NCBI RefSeq assembly: GCF_023061285.1
Contig: NZ_JAKGAM010000011.1
Span: 52,685-116,684, forward strand
Direction of reading: 5' to 3'
Source: Chromohalobacter nigrandesensis
GTDB taxonomy: Bacteria; Pseudomonadota; Gammaproteobacteria; Pseudomonadales; Halomonadaceae
Length of the DNA: 64,000 nt
Both the position numbers and the translations under genes were made by a program. The first letter of the stretch is position 1; each line of letters opens with the position of its first letter. Of the stretch, positions 34,817 to 44,143 are shown piece by piece. The notes beneath the pieces were generated by a model. It saw nothing but the letters and a program-made list of their open reading frames with translations. It had not been told where the DNA came from and searched no databases.

Positions 34817-36307
34817 TCAGTGGCCCATGAGCTTTTCCACCGCATCGGGCTTGTCGTGCACCGCGAAACGATCCACCAGTGTGGCACTGGCCTGATTGAG
34901 ACCGGTGATTTCCACCTCGGTACCCTCGCGGCGGAACTTGATGACCACCTTGTCGAGCGCGCCCACTGCGGTGATGTCCCAGAAATGCGCTCGGGTCAGA
35001 TCGATATGCACGCGCTCCACGGTTTCCTTGAAATCGAAGGAATCCACGAAACGATCCGCCGAGGTAAAGAACACCTGGCCGACGACACGATAGACACGCG
35101 TCTGGCTCTCCTCGTTCATCTCGCTGCCCACGTAGAGAATCTGGCCAACCTTGTTGGCGAAGAACAACGCCGCCAGCAGTACTCCCACCAGAACACCGAT
35201 GGCCAGGTTGTGGGTTGCCACCACCACGACCACCGTCGCCAGCATGACGATATTGGTCGACAACGGATGCTTGCGCAGGTCGCGCAGCGATTCCCAACTG
35301 AAGGTCCCGATTGCCACCATGATCATCACCGCCACCAACGCTGCCATGGGAATCTGCGCCACCCAATCGCCGAGGAAGACCACCAGAAACAGCAGGATGA
35401 CGCCGGCACACAACGTGGAAAGGCGCGTACGCCCGCCGGATTTGATGTTGATCACCGACTGCCCGATCATCGCGCAACTCGCCATGCCCCCGAGGAAGCC
35501 CGTCGCCATGTTGGCGATCCCCTGACCCTTGCATTCGCGGTTCTTGTCACTGGGCGTATCGGTGAGTTCGTCGACGATGGTCGCCGTCATCAGCGACTCG
35601 AGAAGCCCCACGATGGTCAACGCCAGTGCATACGGGAAGATGATCGCCAGCGTCTCGAAGTTGAGCGGCACATCCGGCCACAGGAACATCGGCAAGGTAT
35701 CCGGCAGCTCGCCCATATCGCCCACGGTGCGCACCATGGAGAAATCGCCCAGCATATAGATCGCGGTGAGTACGATGATGCAGACCAATGGTGACGGCAG
35801 TGCGCGACCGATGACCGGCACATAGGGAAACAGGTAGATGATCGCTAACCCACCGAGCGTCATGGCGTAGACATGCCAGGTCACGTCGGTCAGCTCCGGC
35901 AACTGCGCCATGAAGATCAGGATCGCCAGGGCGTTGACAAAGCCCGTGACCACCGAGCGCGAGACGAAACGCATCAGCGCACCCAGGCGCAGGTAACCAG
36001 CCACGATCTGCAGTAACCCCGTCAACACGGTGGCCGCGAGCAAGTATTCGACCCCGTGCTCCTTGACCAGCGTCACCATGAGTAGCGCCATGGCACCGGT
36101 GGCGGCGGACACCATGCCGGGACGGCCCCCGGTGAAGGCGATCACCACCGCCATGGAGAAGGAGGCATAAAGTCCTACCTTGGGGTCGACCCCGGCGATG
36201 ATCGAGAAGGCGATCGCCTCGGGAATCAGTGCCAGCGCCACCACAGCGCCGGCTAGAACGTCCGAACGTACGTTCGAGAACCAACGTTGTTTGATGGATG
36301 CGTACAT
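34817..36307 (-). CDS. SulP-family anion transporter with STAS domain
   Basis: From the ATG at 36307 the protein has 496 residues. The membrane part has 10-14 helices and begins with the SulP signature region [20 protein letters not shown], followed by [28 protein letters not shown]. The C-terminal STAS domain covers residues about 390-496 ([35 protein letters not shown]). SulP proteins carry sulfate, bicarbonate, dicarboxylates or other anions, and the substrate cannot be read here. A 16-codon upstream extension was rejected. The downstream Usp gene may be co-transcribed. Confidence 0.9.
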   Translation of the reverse strand: MYASIKQRWFSNVRSDVLAGAVVALALIPEAIAFSIIAGVDPKVGLYASFSMAVVIAFTGGRPGMVSAATGAMALLMVTLVKEHGVEYLLAATVLTGLLQIVAGYLRLGALMRFVSRSVVTGFVNALAILIFMAQLPELTDVTWHVYAMTLGGLAIIYLFPYVPVIGRALPSPLVCIIVLTAIYMLGDFSMVRTVGDMGELPDTLPMFLWPDVPLNFETLAIIFPYALALTIVGLLESLMTATIVDELTDTPSDKNRECKGQGIANMATGFLGGMASCAMIGQSVINIKSGGRTRLSTLCAGVILLFLVVFLGDWVAQIPMAALVAVMIMVAIGTFSWESLRDLRKHPLSTNIVMLATVVVVVATHNLAIGVLVGVLLAALFFANKVGQILYVGSEMNEESQTRVYRVVGQVFFTSADRFVDSFDFKETVERVHIDLTRAHFWDITAVGALDKVVIKFRREGTEVEITGLNQASATLVDRFAVHDKPDAVEKLMGH

Positions 36308-36575
36308 GTTGTCGTCCAGTCGATGTGAAGGCGCAGCCGACGCGGCACCGCCCATGGCTTACATGGCCGTCATGGCATACGGCCCCACTCGTCAAACGCA
36401 ACACGATCGCTGATACCGACACGTCTCCATCATGCACGATCATTCATGCAAGGAGGCGCCCCAAGGCGGCAGAAGACGGCGTCAGCCACGGTCCATGCGG
36501 TTTGACGAGTGGCGGGCGCGGCCTCTTAGCGTGCCGCTCGCCCCATGCGGGGCGCCCAGGAAGCGCGGGATTCTA

Positions 36576-37304
36576 TCAATTCGATGCCGTACTTGCACCT
36601 TTCGTCGTAGACGGACGTGCCTCGCGCCAGTCGAACACCGGCCAGCCGCGTTGCTCGGCGATCCGCGCCAGGCGGGCATCGGGCTGCGTGGCGTGGGCAT
36701 GATCGACACGCTCGAGCAGCGGTAAATCGTTGTGTGAGTCGCTATAGCCCCAGAGAACGTCGGGGCACGCAGCTAGCGCCTCGCGCTCGGCGAGCCAGGC
36801 ATCCAACGCCGTCAGCTTGCCCGCTTGATAGGTGACGATGCCGGTCGGCTCGCCGGTGAAGCGCCCCTCGGCATCGAAAGCCGGGCGCGTGGCCAGCGCC
36901 TCGTCGGCGCCCACCGCGTCCGCGATGGGCGCGACCAGGTGATGCATCGATGCCGAAATGATCAAGGTAGTGTGACCCTGGTCGCGGTGCCACGCCAGGC
37001 GTTCCAGCGCACCGGGAATCAGGCGCGGGCGGATCCAGGCGTCGACGAAGGCCTCCACCTCATGACGCACCACCTCGTGCGAGCGCGCAACCAGTGGCGA
37101 GAGCACGAAGCGCAGATGCACCTGCATGTCCAGCGTGCCGGCTTGGTACGCCCGGTCGTGACGTGCCACTTGTTCCATAAAAGCCTCGCCGTCTTCCACC
37201 CACTGGCGGCGCACCAACCAGGCAATCCACAGCCCGGTACAGTCACCGTCAAGCAGGGTGTCGTCGAGATCGAAAATCGCCAGATGGCGGCTGTCAGGGG
37301 TCAT
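36576..37304 (-). CDS. HAD-superfamily phosphatase (IB subfamily, SerB-like)
   Basis: The 242-residue protein has the HAD motif I FDLDDTLLDGD (nucleophile Asp12, Asp14), motif II LIISASMHHLVAPIADA, and motif III/IV GYSDSHNDLPLLE. The fold and cap resemble phosphoserine-phosphatase-like HAD-IB enzymes that act on small phosphorylated metabolites; the substrate is unknown. AGGAG precedes the ATG by about nine bases. It stands alone between the SulP gene (268 bases downstream) and the slipin gene (60 bases upstream). Confidence 0.85.
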   Translation of the reverse strand: MTPDSRHLAIFDLDDTLLDGDCTGLWIAWLVRRQWVEDGEAFMEQVARHDRAYQAGTLDMQVHLRFVLSPLVARSHEVVRHEVEAFVDAWIRPRLIPGALERLAWHRDQGHTTLIISASMHHLVAPIADAVGADEALATRPAFDAEGRFTGEPTGIVTYQAGKLTALDAWLAEREALAACPDVLWGYSDSHNDLPLLERVDHAHATQPDARLARIAEQRGWPVFDWREARPSTTKGASTASN

Positions 37305-37364
37305 GGCGCCAAGCTCCTGGGAAAACGAGGCGCCATTCTAACCGCTCGATATGACAAGCGTCTG

Positions 37365-38222
37365 TCACGCTTCGTTGTCTGGCGTCGCGGGGCCGGACGA
37401 GAAACGGCTCGACGGCGTATCCGACGCTTCTCCGTCCGAGGCGTCACTGCTCGTCGGCGCGGTACCCGCCTTGTTCATTTGATGCTTGAAGGCATCCATG
37501 ATGTCCATCGGCAATGGGAAGACGATGGTCGAGGCGTTCTTGTTGCTCATGTCGCTGAGCGTCTGCAGATAGCGCAACTGCAGCGCCGCCGAATTGCTGG
37601 ACATGACATCGGCGGCCTCGACCAGCTTATGCGAGGCCTGCAGCTCGCCCTCGGCATGGATCACCTTGGCACGCCGTTCGCGCTCGGCCTCGGCTTGCCG
37701 GGCGATGGCACGGATCATGCTCTCGTCGAGGTCGACATGCTTGATCTCGACATTGGCGACCTTGATGCCCCAGGCCTCGGTCTGGGTGTCGAGGATCTCC
37801 TGTATATCGTTGTTGAGACGATCGCGTTCGGAAAGCATCTCGTCGAGGTCGTGCTTACCGAGTACCGAACGCAAGGTGGTCTGTGCCAACTGGCTGGTGG
37901 CGATACCGAAATTCTCGACCTGGATGATGGCCTTCTCGGGGTCGACCACACGGAAATAGAGCACCGCGTTGACGCGCACAGTAACGTTATCCTGCGAGAT
38001 GACGTCCTGTTCCGGCACGTCCAGGGTCACGGTGCGCAGATCGACGACCTGCATCTTCTGGATGGCTGGAATCAGCAACAACAACCCCGGTCCTTTCACC
38101 GCCTGAAACCGGCCCAGAAAGAACACCACGCCGCGCTTGTACTCCGGCAGGATGCGTATTGCCGCGAACAGCAACAGTACCACGAGGACAATCGGCACTA
38201 GATAGGCATAACTCGCATACAT
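37365..38222 (-). CDS. Slipin (stomatin/SPFH-domain membrane protein)
   Basis: From the ATG at 38222 (GAAGGAG upstream) the protein has 285 residues. It has one N-terminal membrane helix ([20 protein letters not shown]), the SPFH domain ([58 protein letters not shown]), a coiled-coil ([20 protein letters not shown]), and a low-complexity Ser/Thr/Asp-rich tail. Slipins form oligomers in the inner membrane and are paired with NfeD proteins, as here (nfeD-like gene 51 bases upstream on the same strand). The role is probably membrane-domain organisation or proteolytic quality control. Confidence 0.9.
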   Translation of the reverse strand: MYASYAYLVPIVLVVLLLFAAIRILPEYKRGVVFFLGRFQAVKGPGLLLLIPAIQKMQVVDLRTVTLDVPEQDVISQDNVTVRVNAVLYFRVVDPEKAIIQVENFGIATSQLAQTTLRSVLGKHDLDEMLSERDRLNNDIQEILDTQTEAWGIKVANVEIKHVDLDESMIRAIARQAEAERERRAKVIHAEGELQASHKLVEAADVMSSNSAALQLRYLQTLSDMSNKNASTIVFPLPMDIMDAFKHQMNKAGTAPTSSDASDGEASDTPSSRFSSGPATPDNEA

Positions 38223-38273
38223 GGCGTGACTCCTTCTCGTTTTCACTTAGCGTTGGCGTGCCCCGCATAAGGA

Positions 38274-39680
38274 CTAGGGGGTTGCCGTGATGGGCTCGAC
38301 CACCAGCGTCAAGCCCTCGTTGGATACGATTCGCACCCGCTGACCGCGTGCCACGGGCGATGCACCGCGCGCCTGCCAGCGCTCGCCGTGTACCATGACC
38401 TTGCCCTGCCCCTGGAAGTCCGCCAGCACCGTGGCCTCCTGGCCGATCATTTCCTCCTGGCCACCCTGAGGGCGACGTTGGCGCATCCCCACGAAGCGCG
38501 TCACCACCCACAGCAAGAAGCCGGCAGCCACCAGCGCCACACCGCCTACCAGAGGCCATGCCAGTGCCTGATGCGTGTCGTCCATCAACATCACCGAGCC
38601 GGCGACGAACGCCGCCAGTCCACCGAATCCCAGCACCCCGACACTGGGCACGAACGCCTCGGCCACCACCAGCGCCATGCCCAGGAAAATCAGCACTAGC
38701 CCCGCATAGCCCACCGAGAGCATCTGGAAGGCGTACATGGCCAACACCAGGCTGATGGCGCCGATCACGCCGGGAAACAGCGTACCCGGGCTGAGCAGCT
38801 CGAAGATCAGCCCGTAGAAGCCGATGATCATCAGGAAATAGGCAACGTTGGGATTGGTGATGAACGCCAGCACTTGGGCGCGCCAATCCGGCGGCTGACG
38901 CTCGAGCGTCATGTCCTGCGTGGCAAGCGTGCGTTCGCCATCGGCCATGACCACGCGCCGTCCGTCGAGTTGCGTCAACAAGTCGTCGAGATCGCTCGCC
39001 ACGACATCGGCGACATTGGCTTCCAGAGCCTCGCTGGCCGTGAGATTGGCCGCTTCACGCACCGCGCGTTCGGCCCACTCGGCGTTGCGTCCGTGGCGCT
39101 CGGCCAGCGAGCGAATCGTGGCCACGGCATCCTCGAGCACCTTGCGTTCCATCACCGAGGAAGACGCCTGAGTGTCATTGCCTCCTTCACCCGCTTCACC
39201 GTCGCCTTGGCTCTCTTCACGCGCTTGATCGTTATCGCCACCGACGCCGCCCAGTTGCACCGGCGTCGCCGAGCCGAGGTGCGTGGCCGGCGCCATGGCA
39301 GCGACATGACTGGCATAGAGCAGATAGGTACCCGCACTGGCGGCACGCGCCCCGGCGGGCGTCACATAGCTCACCACCGGCACCGACGAGGCCAGCATCG
39401 CGCGGATCATGTCGCGCATGGAGGCATCCAGACCGCCCGGTGTGTCGAGTTCGAGAATCACCAGCGAGGCACCGGCTTCGTCGGCACGCTCGAGACCGCG
39501 CTGAAAGTAATCGCTGGTAGCCGGGCCGATGCTGCCGTCGATGCTCAGGACCACGCCATGGGACGCGTCACCCGCGTCGGATTGCGCGCTCGCTAGCCAC
39601 GACAGCCCCAGCCCCGCGAGGACCAAAAAGGCCCACATCAGGCAGCGGCGCATCGCGACGCCATCATTGCGGCGTTGCAT
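38274..39680 (-). CDS. NfeD-family membrane-bound ClpP-class serine protease
   Basis: From the ATG at 39680 (CGGAGAG upstream) the protein has 468 residues. After a signal/anchor (LVLAGLGLSWLASAQ) comes a ClpP-like protease domain with the candidate nucleophile in GARAASAGTYLLYAS and the catalytic lysine in MERKVLEDA. Several membrane helices follow (residues about 250-390), then a C-terminal OB-fold NfeD domain (GQEATVLADFQGQGKVMVHG). The archaeal homologue cleaves its stomatin partner; here too the partner slipin follows. An acidic, Gly/Gln-rich insert (residues about 150-180) lies inside the protease domain. The start overlaps the preceding small gene by 17 bases. Confidence 0.88.
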   Translation of the reverse strand: MQRRNDGVAMRRCLMWAFLVLAGLGLSWLASAQSDAGDASHGVVLSIDGSIGPATSDYFQRGLERADEAGASLVILELDTPGGLDASMRDMIRAMLASSVPVVSYVTPAGARAASAGTYLLYASHVAAMAPATHLGSATPVQLGGVGGDNDQAREESQGDGEAGEGGNDTQASSSVMERKVLEDAVATIRSLAERHGRNAEWAERAVREAANLTASEALEANVADVVASDLDDLLTQLDGRRVVMADGERTLATQDMTLERQPPDWRAQVLAFITNPNVAYFLMIIGFYGLIFELLSPGTLFPGVIGAISLVLAMYAFQMLSVGYAGLVLIFLGMALVVAEAFVPSVGVLGFGGLAAFVAGSVMLMDDTHQALAWPLVGGVALVAAGFLLWVVTRFVGMRQRRPQGGQEEMIGQEATVLADFQGQGKVMVHGERWQARGASPVARGQRVRIVSNEGLTLVVEPITATP

Positions 39681-40113
39681 CGCGGCTCTCCGAGGTCGTG
39701 GTTGAGGTCGAGGCACAGGGTGTAGGGCGCGTTGACCAGGTCGTGGCGCCATTGTCCCCGCGGCATACACGGCTACCTTGGGACGTTTCGGCGCGCGTTT
39801 CGACGTCCGGCGACGATGACACGCGAGGCTGCAATATGATCGACGGGTGAACGTCGATGCGATCGCGTCCTTCTCGCCATCCACGTTCACCCCATCCGCG
39901 CTCATCCCACCCATGCCCAGCGTGACGCTCACGATCGTGACGTCTGTCTTCATGCCCGGCCGGGTACGACTCGAGCGGCAGCAAGCGCCCGCTATCAGGG
40001 TCGTAGACCTTCACGCCCTCCGCGCTGGCCGTCGTGATTCCCCCCACCACCAGCAGCAAGGTAATGCCCATGGCGACAAGTATTGAATGACTCGCGTACC
40101 GATACCTCATCAT
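39664..40113 (-). CDS. Small secreted protein of unknown function upstream of nfeD
   Basis: From the ATG at 40113 (GAGGAG upstream) the protein has 149 residues. A signal peptide (SILVAMGITLLLVVGGITTASA) is followed by VKVYDPDSGRLLPLESYPAG and a His/Arg/Gly/Trp-rich stretch with repeated W-x-E-R-G units (WDERGWGERGWREGRD). The end is Ser/Thr-rich and includes two cysteines. I do not recognise a family. It overlaps the nfeD start by 17 bases, suggesting co-translation with the NfeD/slipin pair. Its reality is supported by the good start signals, but the low-complexity tail lies partly across the nfeD leader. Confidence 0.6.
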   Translation of the reverse strand: MMRYRYASHSILVAMGITLLLVVGGITTASAEGVKVYDPDSGRLLPLESYPAGHEDRRHDRERHAGHGWDERGWGERGWREGRDRIDVHPSIILQPRVSSSPDVETRAETSQGSRVCRGDNGATTWSTRPTPCASTSTTTSESRDATPQ

Positions 40114-40158
40114 GCGCGTCTCCTCGGGCTCGCTAGCCCCATTCATGGGCCACTCACG

Positions 40159-41028
40159 TCAGTCTAGTTCACGTGCATCGCGCAACCATTCCCATAATGC
40201 CTCGCATGCCGGACGCAGTACCCGCGCCTTGGGGCGCACCAACCAAAAGGCTTCGTCGGTGGGCATGCACAACTCAAAGGGCGCTACCAGATCGTTGCGC
40301 CCCTCGAAGAGGCGCCGGTGGGTCAGGGCGATGCCCGCCCCGCGTGCCGCCAACGCCAGCGTGGCGACCTGGGTATCGCAAATGAACGAAGCACAACGCG
40401 CTTCCAGCCCTTCGGACCCGGCCAGCGCCAACCAACTCGGCCAGCCCAGCGCAAAACCGGCGGCGTGCAACAGGGTGTGCCCGGCCACGTCTTCGGGCGT
40501 TTGCAACTCACGAGCCAACTCCGGCGAACACACCGGTAGCATGACCTCCTCATTGAGCAGCACCGATTCCATGTCGGGCCAATCCCCCTGGCCGTAACGG
40601 ATCTCCATGTCCACGCCCTCGGCGCCGAAGTCACCGGGCCATACGGCACTCACCAAGCGCACCGTGACATCGCGATGCCGATGATGGAAATGCGTCAACT
40701 CGGTGGCCAGCCAACCATTCTGTACGGCGGGAGTCGCACGCAGTGTGACCGGGGCGTCGGGATGTGGCCCAAAAACTTCGGCGGTGCCTTCGGCGATGCG
40801 TGTGAAGGCTTCCTGAATGCTCGGCAGCCAGGCCTGGCCGGCCGGCGTCAGCGACAGGCTGCGTGGATGCCGCACGAACAGCGCCTGGCCGAGACGGTCC
40901 TCGAGCAGGCGAATCCGCTGGCTGATGGCCGATTGCGTCACGCCCAGCTCGCGACCGGCCTGGGTAAAACTCAGCGTGCGTGCGGCAGCCTCGAAGGCTT
41001 GCATCCACAGAATCGGCGGCAGGGACAT
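40159..41028 (-). CDS. LysR-family regulator, GcvA-type
   Basis: The 289-residue protein has the typical N-terminal helix-turn-helix (FTQAGRELGVTQSAISQRIR, residues about 21-40) and the GcvA-like effector domain including WPGDFGAEGVDMEIRYGQGDW. It is divergent from the gamma-butyrobetaine hydroxylase gene across 156 bases that contain an inverted repeat. It is therefore the likely local regulator of that carnitine-related operon; the ligand is unknown. Confidence 0.88.
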   Translation of the reverse strand: MSLPPILWMQAFEAAARTLSFTQAGRELGVTQSAISQRIRLLEDRLGQALFVRHPRSLSLTPAGQAWLPSIQEAFTRIAEGTAEVFGPHPDAPVTLRATPAVQNGWLATELTHFHHRHRDVTVRLVSAVWPGDFGAEGVDMEIRYGQGDWPDMESVLLNEEVMLPVCSPELARELQTPEDVAGHTLLHAAGFALGWPSWLALAGSEGLEARCASFICDTQVATLALAARGAGIALTHRRLFEGRNDLVAPFELCMPTDEAFWLVRPKARVLRPACEALWEWLRDARELD

Positions 41029-41123
41029 GGTGAACTCGAGGGTGATGAATGTCCGACCATGATCTTCAATAAGTCACTCATTAGCAAAGCTTACCCTTAG
41101 CCCCGAGATTCATCGTTTGTCGA

Positions 41124-41143
41124 ATGTCGCCGTGAAGCGACAT
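41124..41143. promoter_or_regulatory. Inverted repeat before the gamma-butyrobetaine hydroxylase gene
   Basis: ATGTCGC (41124-41130) and GCGACAT (41137-41143) are perfect 7-base arms around 6 bases, 41 bases before the start codon. It may be an operator or a leader hairpin. It lacks the T-N11-A spacing of a typical LysR site, so the binding partner is open. Confidence 0.4.
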
Positions 41144-41184
41144 GCTAGAAGCCGATTCGCACGACCCAACATCAGGAGGCCGAC

Positions 41185-42411
41185 ATGCAGTCCCAGCGCC
41201 AATCCCCCGCCGTCGACATGAGTGAACTCTCCCCCTATGCGCAAGGCCCCGCGCTACGTGCCTGCGATGCTGGCGACAAGGTGTTGGAGGTGACCTGGGA
41301 AAACGCCGATAGCGCACGTTTCAGCTATCGCTGGTTGCGCGATCACTGCGCCTGTGCCGAGTGCCGCCATCCGATTACGCGTGAACGCCTCTACATGCCG
41401 CTCGAGGACGACGCCTTCCTCGATGCGCGCCCCGAAGCCACCCTCGAGGACGGCGTGCTGGCGCTGCGCTGGACCGACGGTCACCAGTCGCGCTTCGACA
41501 CCGGCTGGCTGCATCAGCGTCGTCCCGAGGCGCGTGCCGACGACGGCGTTCCACGCCCCGAAGCCTGGCGCGAAGACTTCGCCCCCGTCCATGTGTCGCA
41601 TGCTGACATGATGGCCGGCAGCGACGGCCGCCGCGAATGGCTGACCGCCCTGCTGCGCGACGGCCTGGTGCTGCTCGACGACGGCCCGCGCGAACTCGAG
41701 GAAGTCGTGCGTATCACCGAAATGTTCGGGCCGATGCGCGCCACCAACTTCGGCGCCCGTTTCGATGTTCAGTCCAAGCCCAACCCCAACAACGCCGCGT
41801 ATACCGCCATCGGTCTCGAACTGCATACCGACCTGCCCAACTGGCGCCATCCGCCGGACATTCAACTGCTGTATTGCCTGGAAAACGAAGCCGAAGGCGG
41901 CGCATCCCTGTTCGCCGATGGTTTCGCCGTGGCCGAAGCCATGCGCCACGAAGTCCCGGAAGCCTTCCTGCGTCTGCGCGATACGCCCATCGATTTCCGC
42001 TTTCAGGACGAGGACAGCGATATCGCGGTACGCGCCCCGGTCATCGACGTCGACGCCACGGGCCGCATCCGCGAGGTGCGCTTCAACAACTGGATTCGCG
42101 ACACCCTGCGCCTGCCGCCGGAAGAAGCCGACGCCTGGTACGAAGCGTATCTGATCTTCTGGCAACGTCTGCGCGAACCGCGTTTCCGCGTCGACTTCGC
42201 GCTCGAATCCGGACAGATGGTGGCCTTCGACAACCGTCGCGTGCTGCACGGTCGTGGCGCCTTCGATCCCAATACCGGCCGCCGTCACCTACAAGGCACC
42301 TACCTGGATATCGACCACCTCGAATCGCATCTACGCGTGTTGGCGCGCCACGCCTCTACCGCCGCGCCCGCTACTCCGACAACATCCACCAATGAAACGG
42401 GAGTTTCCTAA
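41185..42411 (+). CDS. Gamma-butyrobetaine dioxygenase-like enzyme
   Basis: This is an Fe(II)/2-oxoglutarate-dependent oxygenase that would hydroxylate gamma-butyrobetaine to L-carnitine. The 408-residue protein has the N-terminal zinc-binding domain specific to this family (RWLRDHCACAECRHP, residues about 52-66) and a TauD-like catalytic domain. The iron ligands are HTD (ELHTDLPNW) and a distal histidine in NRRVLHGRGAF. AGGAGG lies six bases before the ATG. Its stop overlaps the start of a betaine/carnitine-type binding protein gene by one base, supporting a quaternary-amine substrate. Trimethyllysine dioxygenase is the alternative but is mostly eukaryotic. Confidence 0.9.
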   Translation: MQSQRQSPAVDMSELSPYAQGPALRACDAGDKVLEVTWENADSARFSYRWLRDHCACAECRHPITRERLYMPLEDDAFLDARPEATLEDGVLALRWTDGHQSRFDTGWLHQRRPEARADDGVPRPEAWREDFAPVHVSHADMMAGSDGRREWLTALLRDGLVLLDDGPRELEEVVRITEMFGPMRATNFGARFDVQSKPNPNNAAYTAIGLELHTDLPNWRHPPDIQLLYCLENEAEGGASLFADGFAVAEAMRHEVPEAFLRLRDTPIDFRFQDEDSDIAVRAPVIDVDATGRIREVRFNNWIRDTLRLPPEEADAWYEAYLIFWQRLREPRFRVDFALESGQMVAFDNRRVLHGRGAFDPNTGRRHLQGTYLDIDHLESHLRVLARHASTAAPATPTTSTNETGVS

Positions 42412-43355
42412 TGTCTCATTCGCTTCGCCCCATACTCGTCGGACTACCGCTAGCCGCCGGTATCGGCCTGGCACTGCCGGCTCAGGCAGCCGACACGGTG
42501 CGCTTCGGCGTGCCGTCGTGGCCCGGGATTACCGTCAAGACCGAGATCGCCAGCCAGCTATTGGCACCCCTCGGCTATCAGGCACAAACCGATGACATCG
42601 GCCTGCAGGTCATCTACCAGGGCATGGAAAACGGCGATGTAGACGTCTTCCTGGGCGGCTGGCTACCGGCGCAAGAGCCGATGCTCACCCCCATGGAAGA
42701 CCAAGGAAGCGTGACGCGTATCGCCAATAACGTCGATGGTGCGCAAATGACGCTGGCGGTGCCCGAGTATGTCTACGAACAAGGCGTGACCTCGTTCGCC
42801 GACCTCGACGCGCATCGTGATATGTTCGAAGGAGAGATTTACAGCTTCGGCGCCGGTTCCGCCGCCAGCGAGATCCTCAACAAGGCGATCGACAACGACA
42901 CCTGGGGACTCGGCGACTGGCAGCTAGTGGATACCAGTACCGTGGGCATGCTCAGCGCAGCGCGCGATGCCATTTCCCGCGAGGAACCCATCGTCTGGGT
43001 CGGCTGGACACCGCACTGGATGAACCTCGAGCTGCCGATGCGCTACCTGGAGGACAGCAAGAACCTGTTCGGCGAGGGCAACGGCGCCAGTCAGGTGCTC
43101 ACCCTGATGAGCTCGGAATACGCCGACGACAACCCCAACCTGACGGCGTTCTTCGAGAATTTCAGCTTCACCGCCGAGCAGCAGAGCTGGATGATCAAGG
43201 CCTTCGGTCTTGACGAGAAAGAGCTCGACACCGTAGCCACGACCTGGATCGAGGAGCATCCGGATCGCGTCGAGGAAATGCTCGACGGTGTGACCACCAC
43301 CGATGGCGACGCAGCCTGGCCGGTAGTGAAAGAAGCTCTCTCACTGGAAGACTGA
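42411..43355 (+). CDS. Orphan substrate-binding protein for betaine/choline/carnitine-type compounds
   Basis: The 314-residue protein has a signal peptide (LVGLPLAAGIGLALPAQA) and the OpuAC/ChoX-type fold: VRFGVPSWPGITVKTEIASQ, DVFLGGWLPAQEPM, and EPIVWVGWTPHWMNL with the aromatic box tryptophans. It should bind a trimethylammonium compound in the periplasm. No permease or ATPase gene is adjacent, so it probably delivers to an importer encoded elsewhere, as known for Pseudomonas CaiX and CbcX. It is translationally coupled to the hydroxylase gene (TAATG). Confidence 0.88.
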   Translation: MSHSLRPILVGLPLAAGIGLALPAQAADTVRFGVPSWPGITVKTEIASQLLAPLGYQAQTDDIGLQVIYQGMENGDVDVFLGGWLPAQEPMLTPMEDQGSVTRIANNVDGAQMTLAVPEYVYEQGVTSFADLDAHRDMFEGEIYSFGAGSAASEILNKAIDNDTWGLGDWQLVDTSTVGMLSAARDAISREEPIVWVGWTPHWMNLELPMRYLEDSKNLFGEGNGASQVLTLMSSEYADDNPNLTAFFENFSFTAEQQSWMIKAFGLDEKELDTVATTWIEEHPDRVEEMLDGVTTTDGDAAWPVVKEALSLED

Positions 43356-43444
43356 CCCGCGTTCGACACGGCACGCAAGGTGCCGTGTTTCCCCCGTGCG
43401 GGCTCTCACGTATGCTTGGCGCAGTTCACGCTTAGAGGGCCCGC

Positions 43445-44125
43445 ATGTCTCGTTCTCTCGGAATTCTGTTCGTCTTGCTGGGAGTCATGCTCGGCTGTGG
43501 CCTGCTCTGGCAATGGCTCGCCATGCACGACATCCTGACCCCGCAAGCGCTGCTCAATCTGCTGCAAAATGCCGCGTCATGGCGCGACGCCCCCTGGGCG
43601 CCACTGGCCGTGATGGGTGTGTATGCCCTCACGTCCCTGGTCGTCTTTCCATTGAGCGTGCTGGTCGCCGCCACCGGCCTGATCTTCGGGCCCGGCTGGG
43701 GATTCGTCTACGCCATGCTAGGGACGCTGTCGGCATCGATCGCCACCTACTGGGTGGGGCGGGCCCTGGGACGCGACGCCCTGTTGCGCCACGGCGGCAA
43801 GAAGCTCAACGGCCTCGCGCGCCTGCTCGCGGGACGCGGCATACGCACCATGGTGCTGTTCAACCTGCTGCCGCTGGCGCCCTTCACCCTGACCAATATG
43901 CTGGCCGGCGCCTGCCATTTACGCTTTCGCGATTATATGCTCGGCTCCATCCTGGGAATCGCCCCGGGGCTGCTGGGCATCACCCTGCTGGGCAGCCAAC
44001 TGGGGTCGCTGGTCACCGCAGAAAGCCGCGAGGGATTGCTGATCGCCGCCGGCGGCATCATCGTCGCGATTGGTATCTTGTGGGGGCTCAAGCGTTATGC
44101 CGAGCGGCGTAGCAAGCGCGGGTAA
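43445..44125 (+). CDS. TVP38/TMEM64 (DedA-superfamily) membrane protein
   Basis: The 226-residue protein has about six hydrophobic segments. Its central SNARE-associated (VTT) domain includes LVVFPLSVLVAATGLIFGP, WGFVYAMLGTLSASIATYWV, GRALGRDALL and FNLLPLAPFTLTNMLAGA. Members of this superfamily have been linked to lipid scrambling or transport and membrane homeostasis; the specific role here is unknown. The stop lies within a 7-base hairpin (44126-44142), and the gene converges on a glycosyltransferase gene. Confidence 0.85.
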   Translation: MSRSLGILFVLLGVMLGCGLLWQWLAMHDILTPQALLNLLQNAASWRDAPWAPLAVMGVYALTSLVVFPLSVLVAATGLIFGPGWGFVYAMLGTLSASIATYWVGRALGRDALLRHGGKKLNGLARLLAGRGIRTMVLFNLLPLAPFTLTNMLAGACHLRFRDYMLGSILGIAPGLLGITLLGSQLGSLVTAESREGLLIAAGGIIVAIGILWGLKRYAERRSKRG

Positions 44126-44142
44126 CGCTCACCCCGTGAGCG
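44126..44142. terminator. Hairpin between convergent genes
   Basis: CGCTCAC and GTGAGCG form a 7-base stem with a CCC loop between the TVP38-family gene and the GT4 gene. There is no strong U tract on either side. It overlaps the 12-base palindrome GTGAGCGCTCAC at 44136-44147, which also occurs at 51857. Confidence 0.4.
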
Positions 44143-44143
44143 C

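Noticed and set aside
34820..35794. Plus-strand frame of 324 codons, histidine-rich, opposite the SulP gene
   Set aside because: High His/Gln content is typical of antisense translation; the SulP gene is well supported.
36825..38201. Plus-strand frame of 458 codons opposite the HAD and slipin genes
   Set aside because: It spans two recognised genes on the other strand and shows no domain.
41254..42288. Minus-strand frame of 344 codons opposite the gamma-butyrobetaine hydroxylase gene
   Set aside because: Antisense shadow of a well-supported gene.
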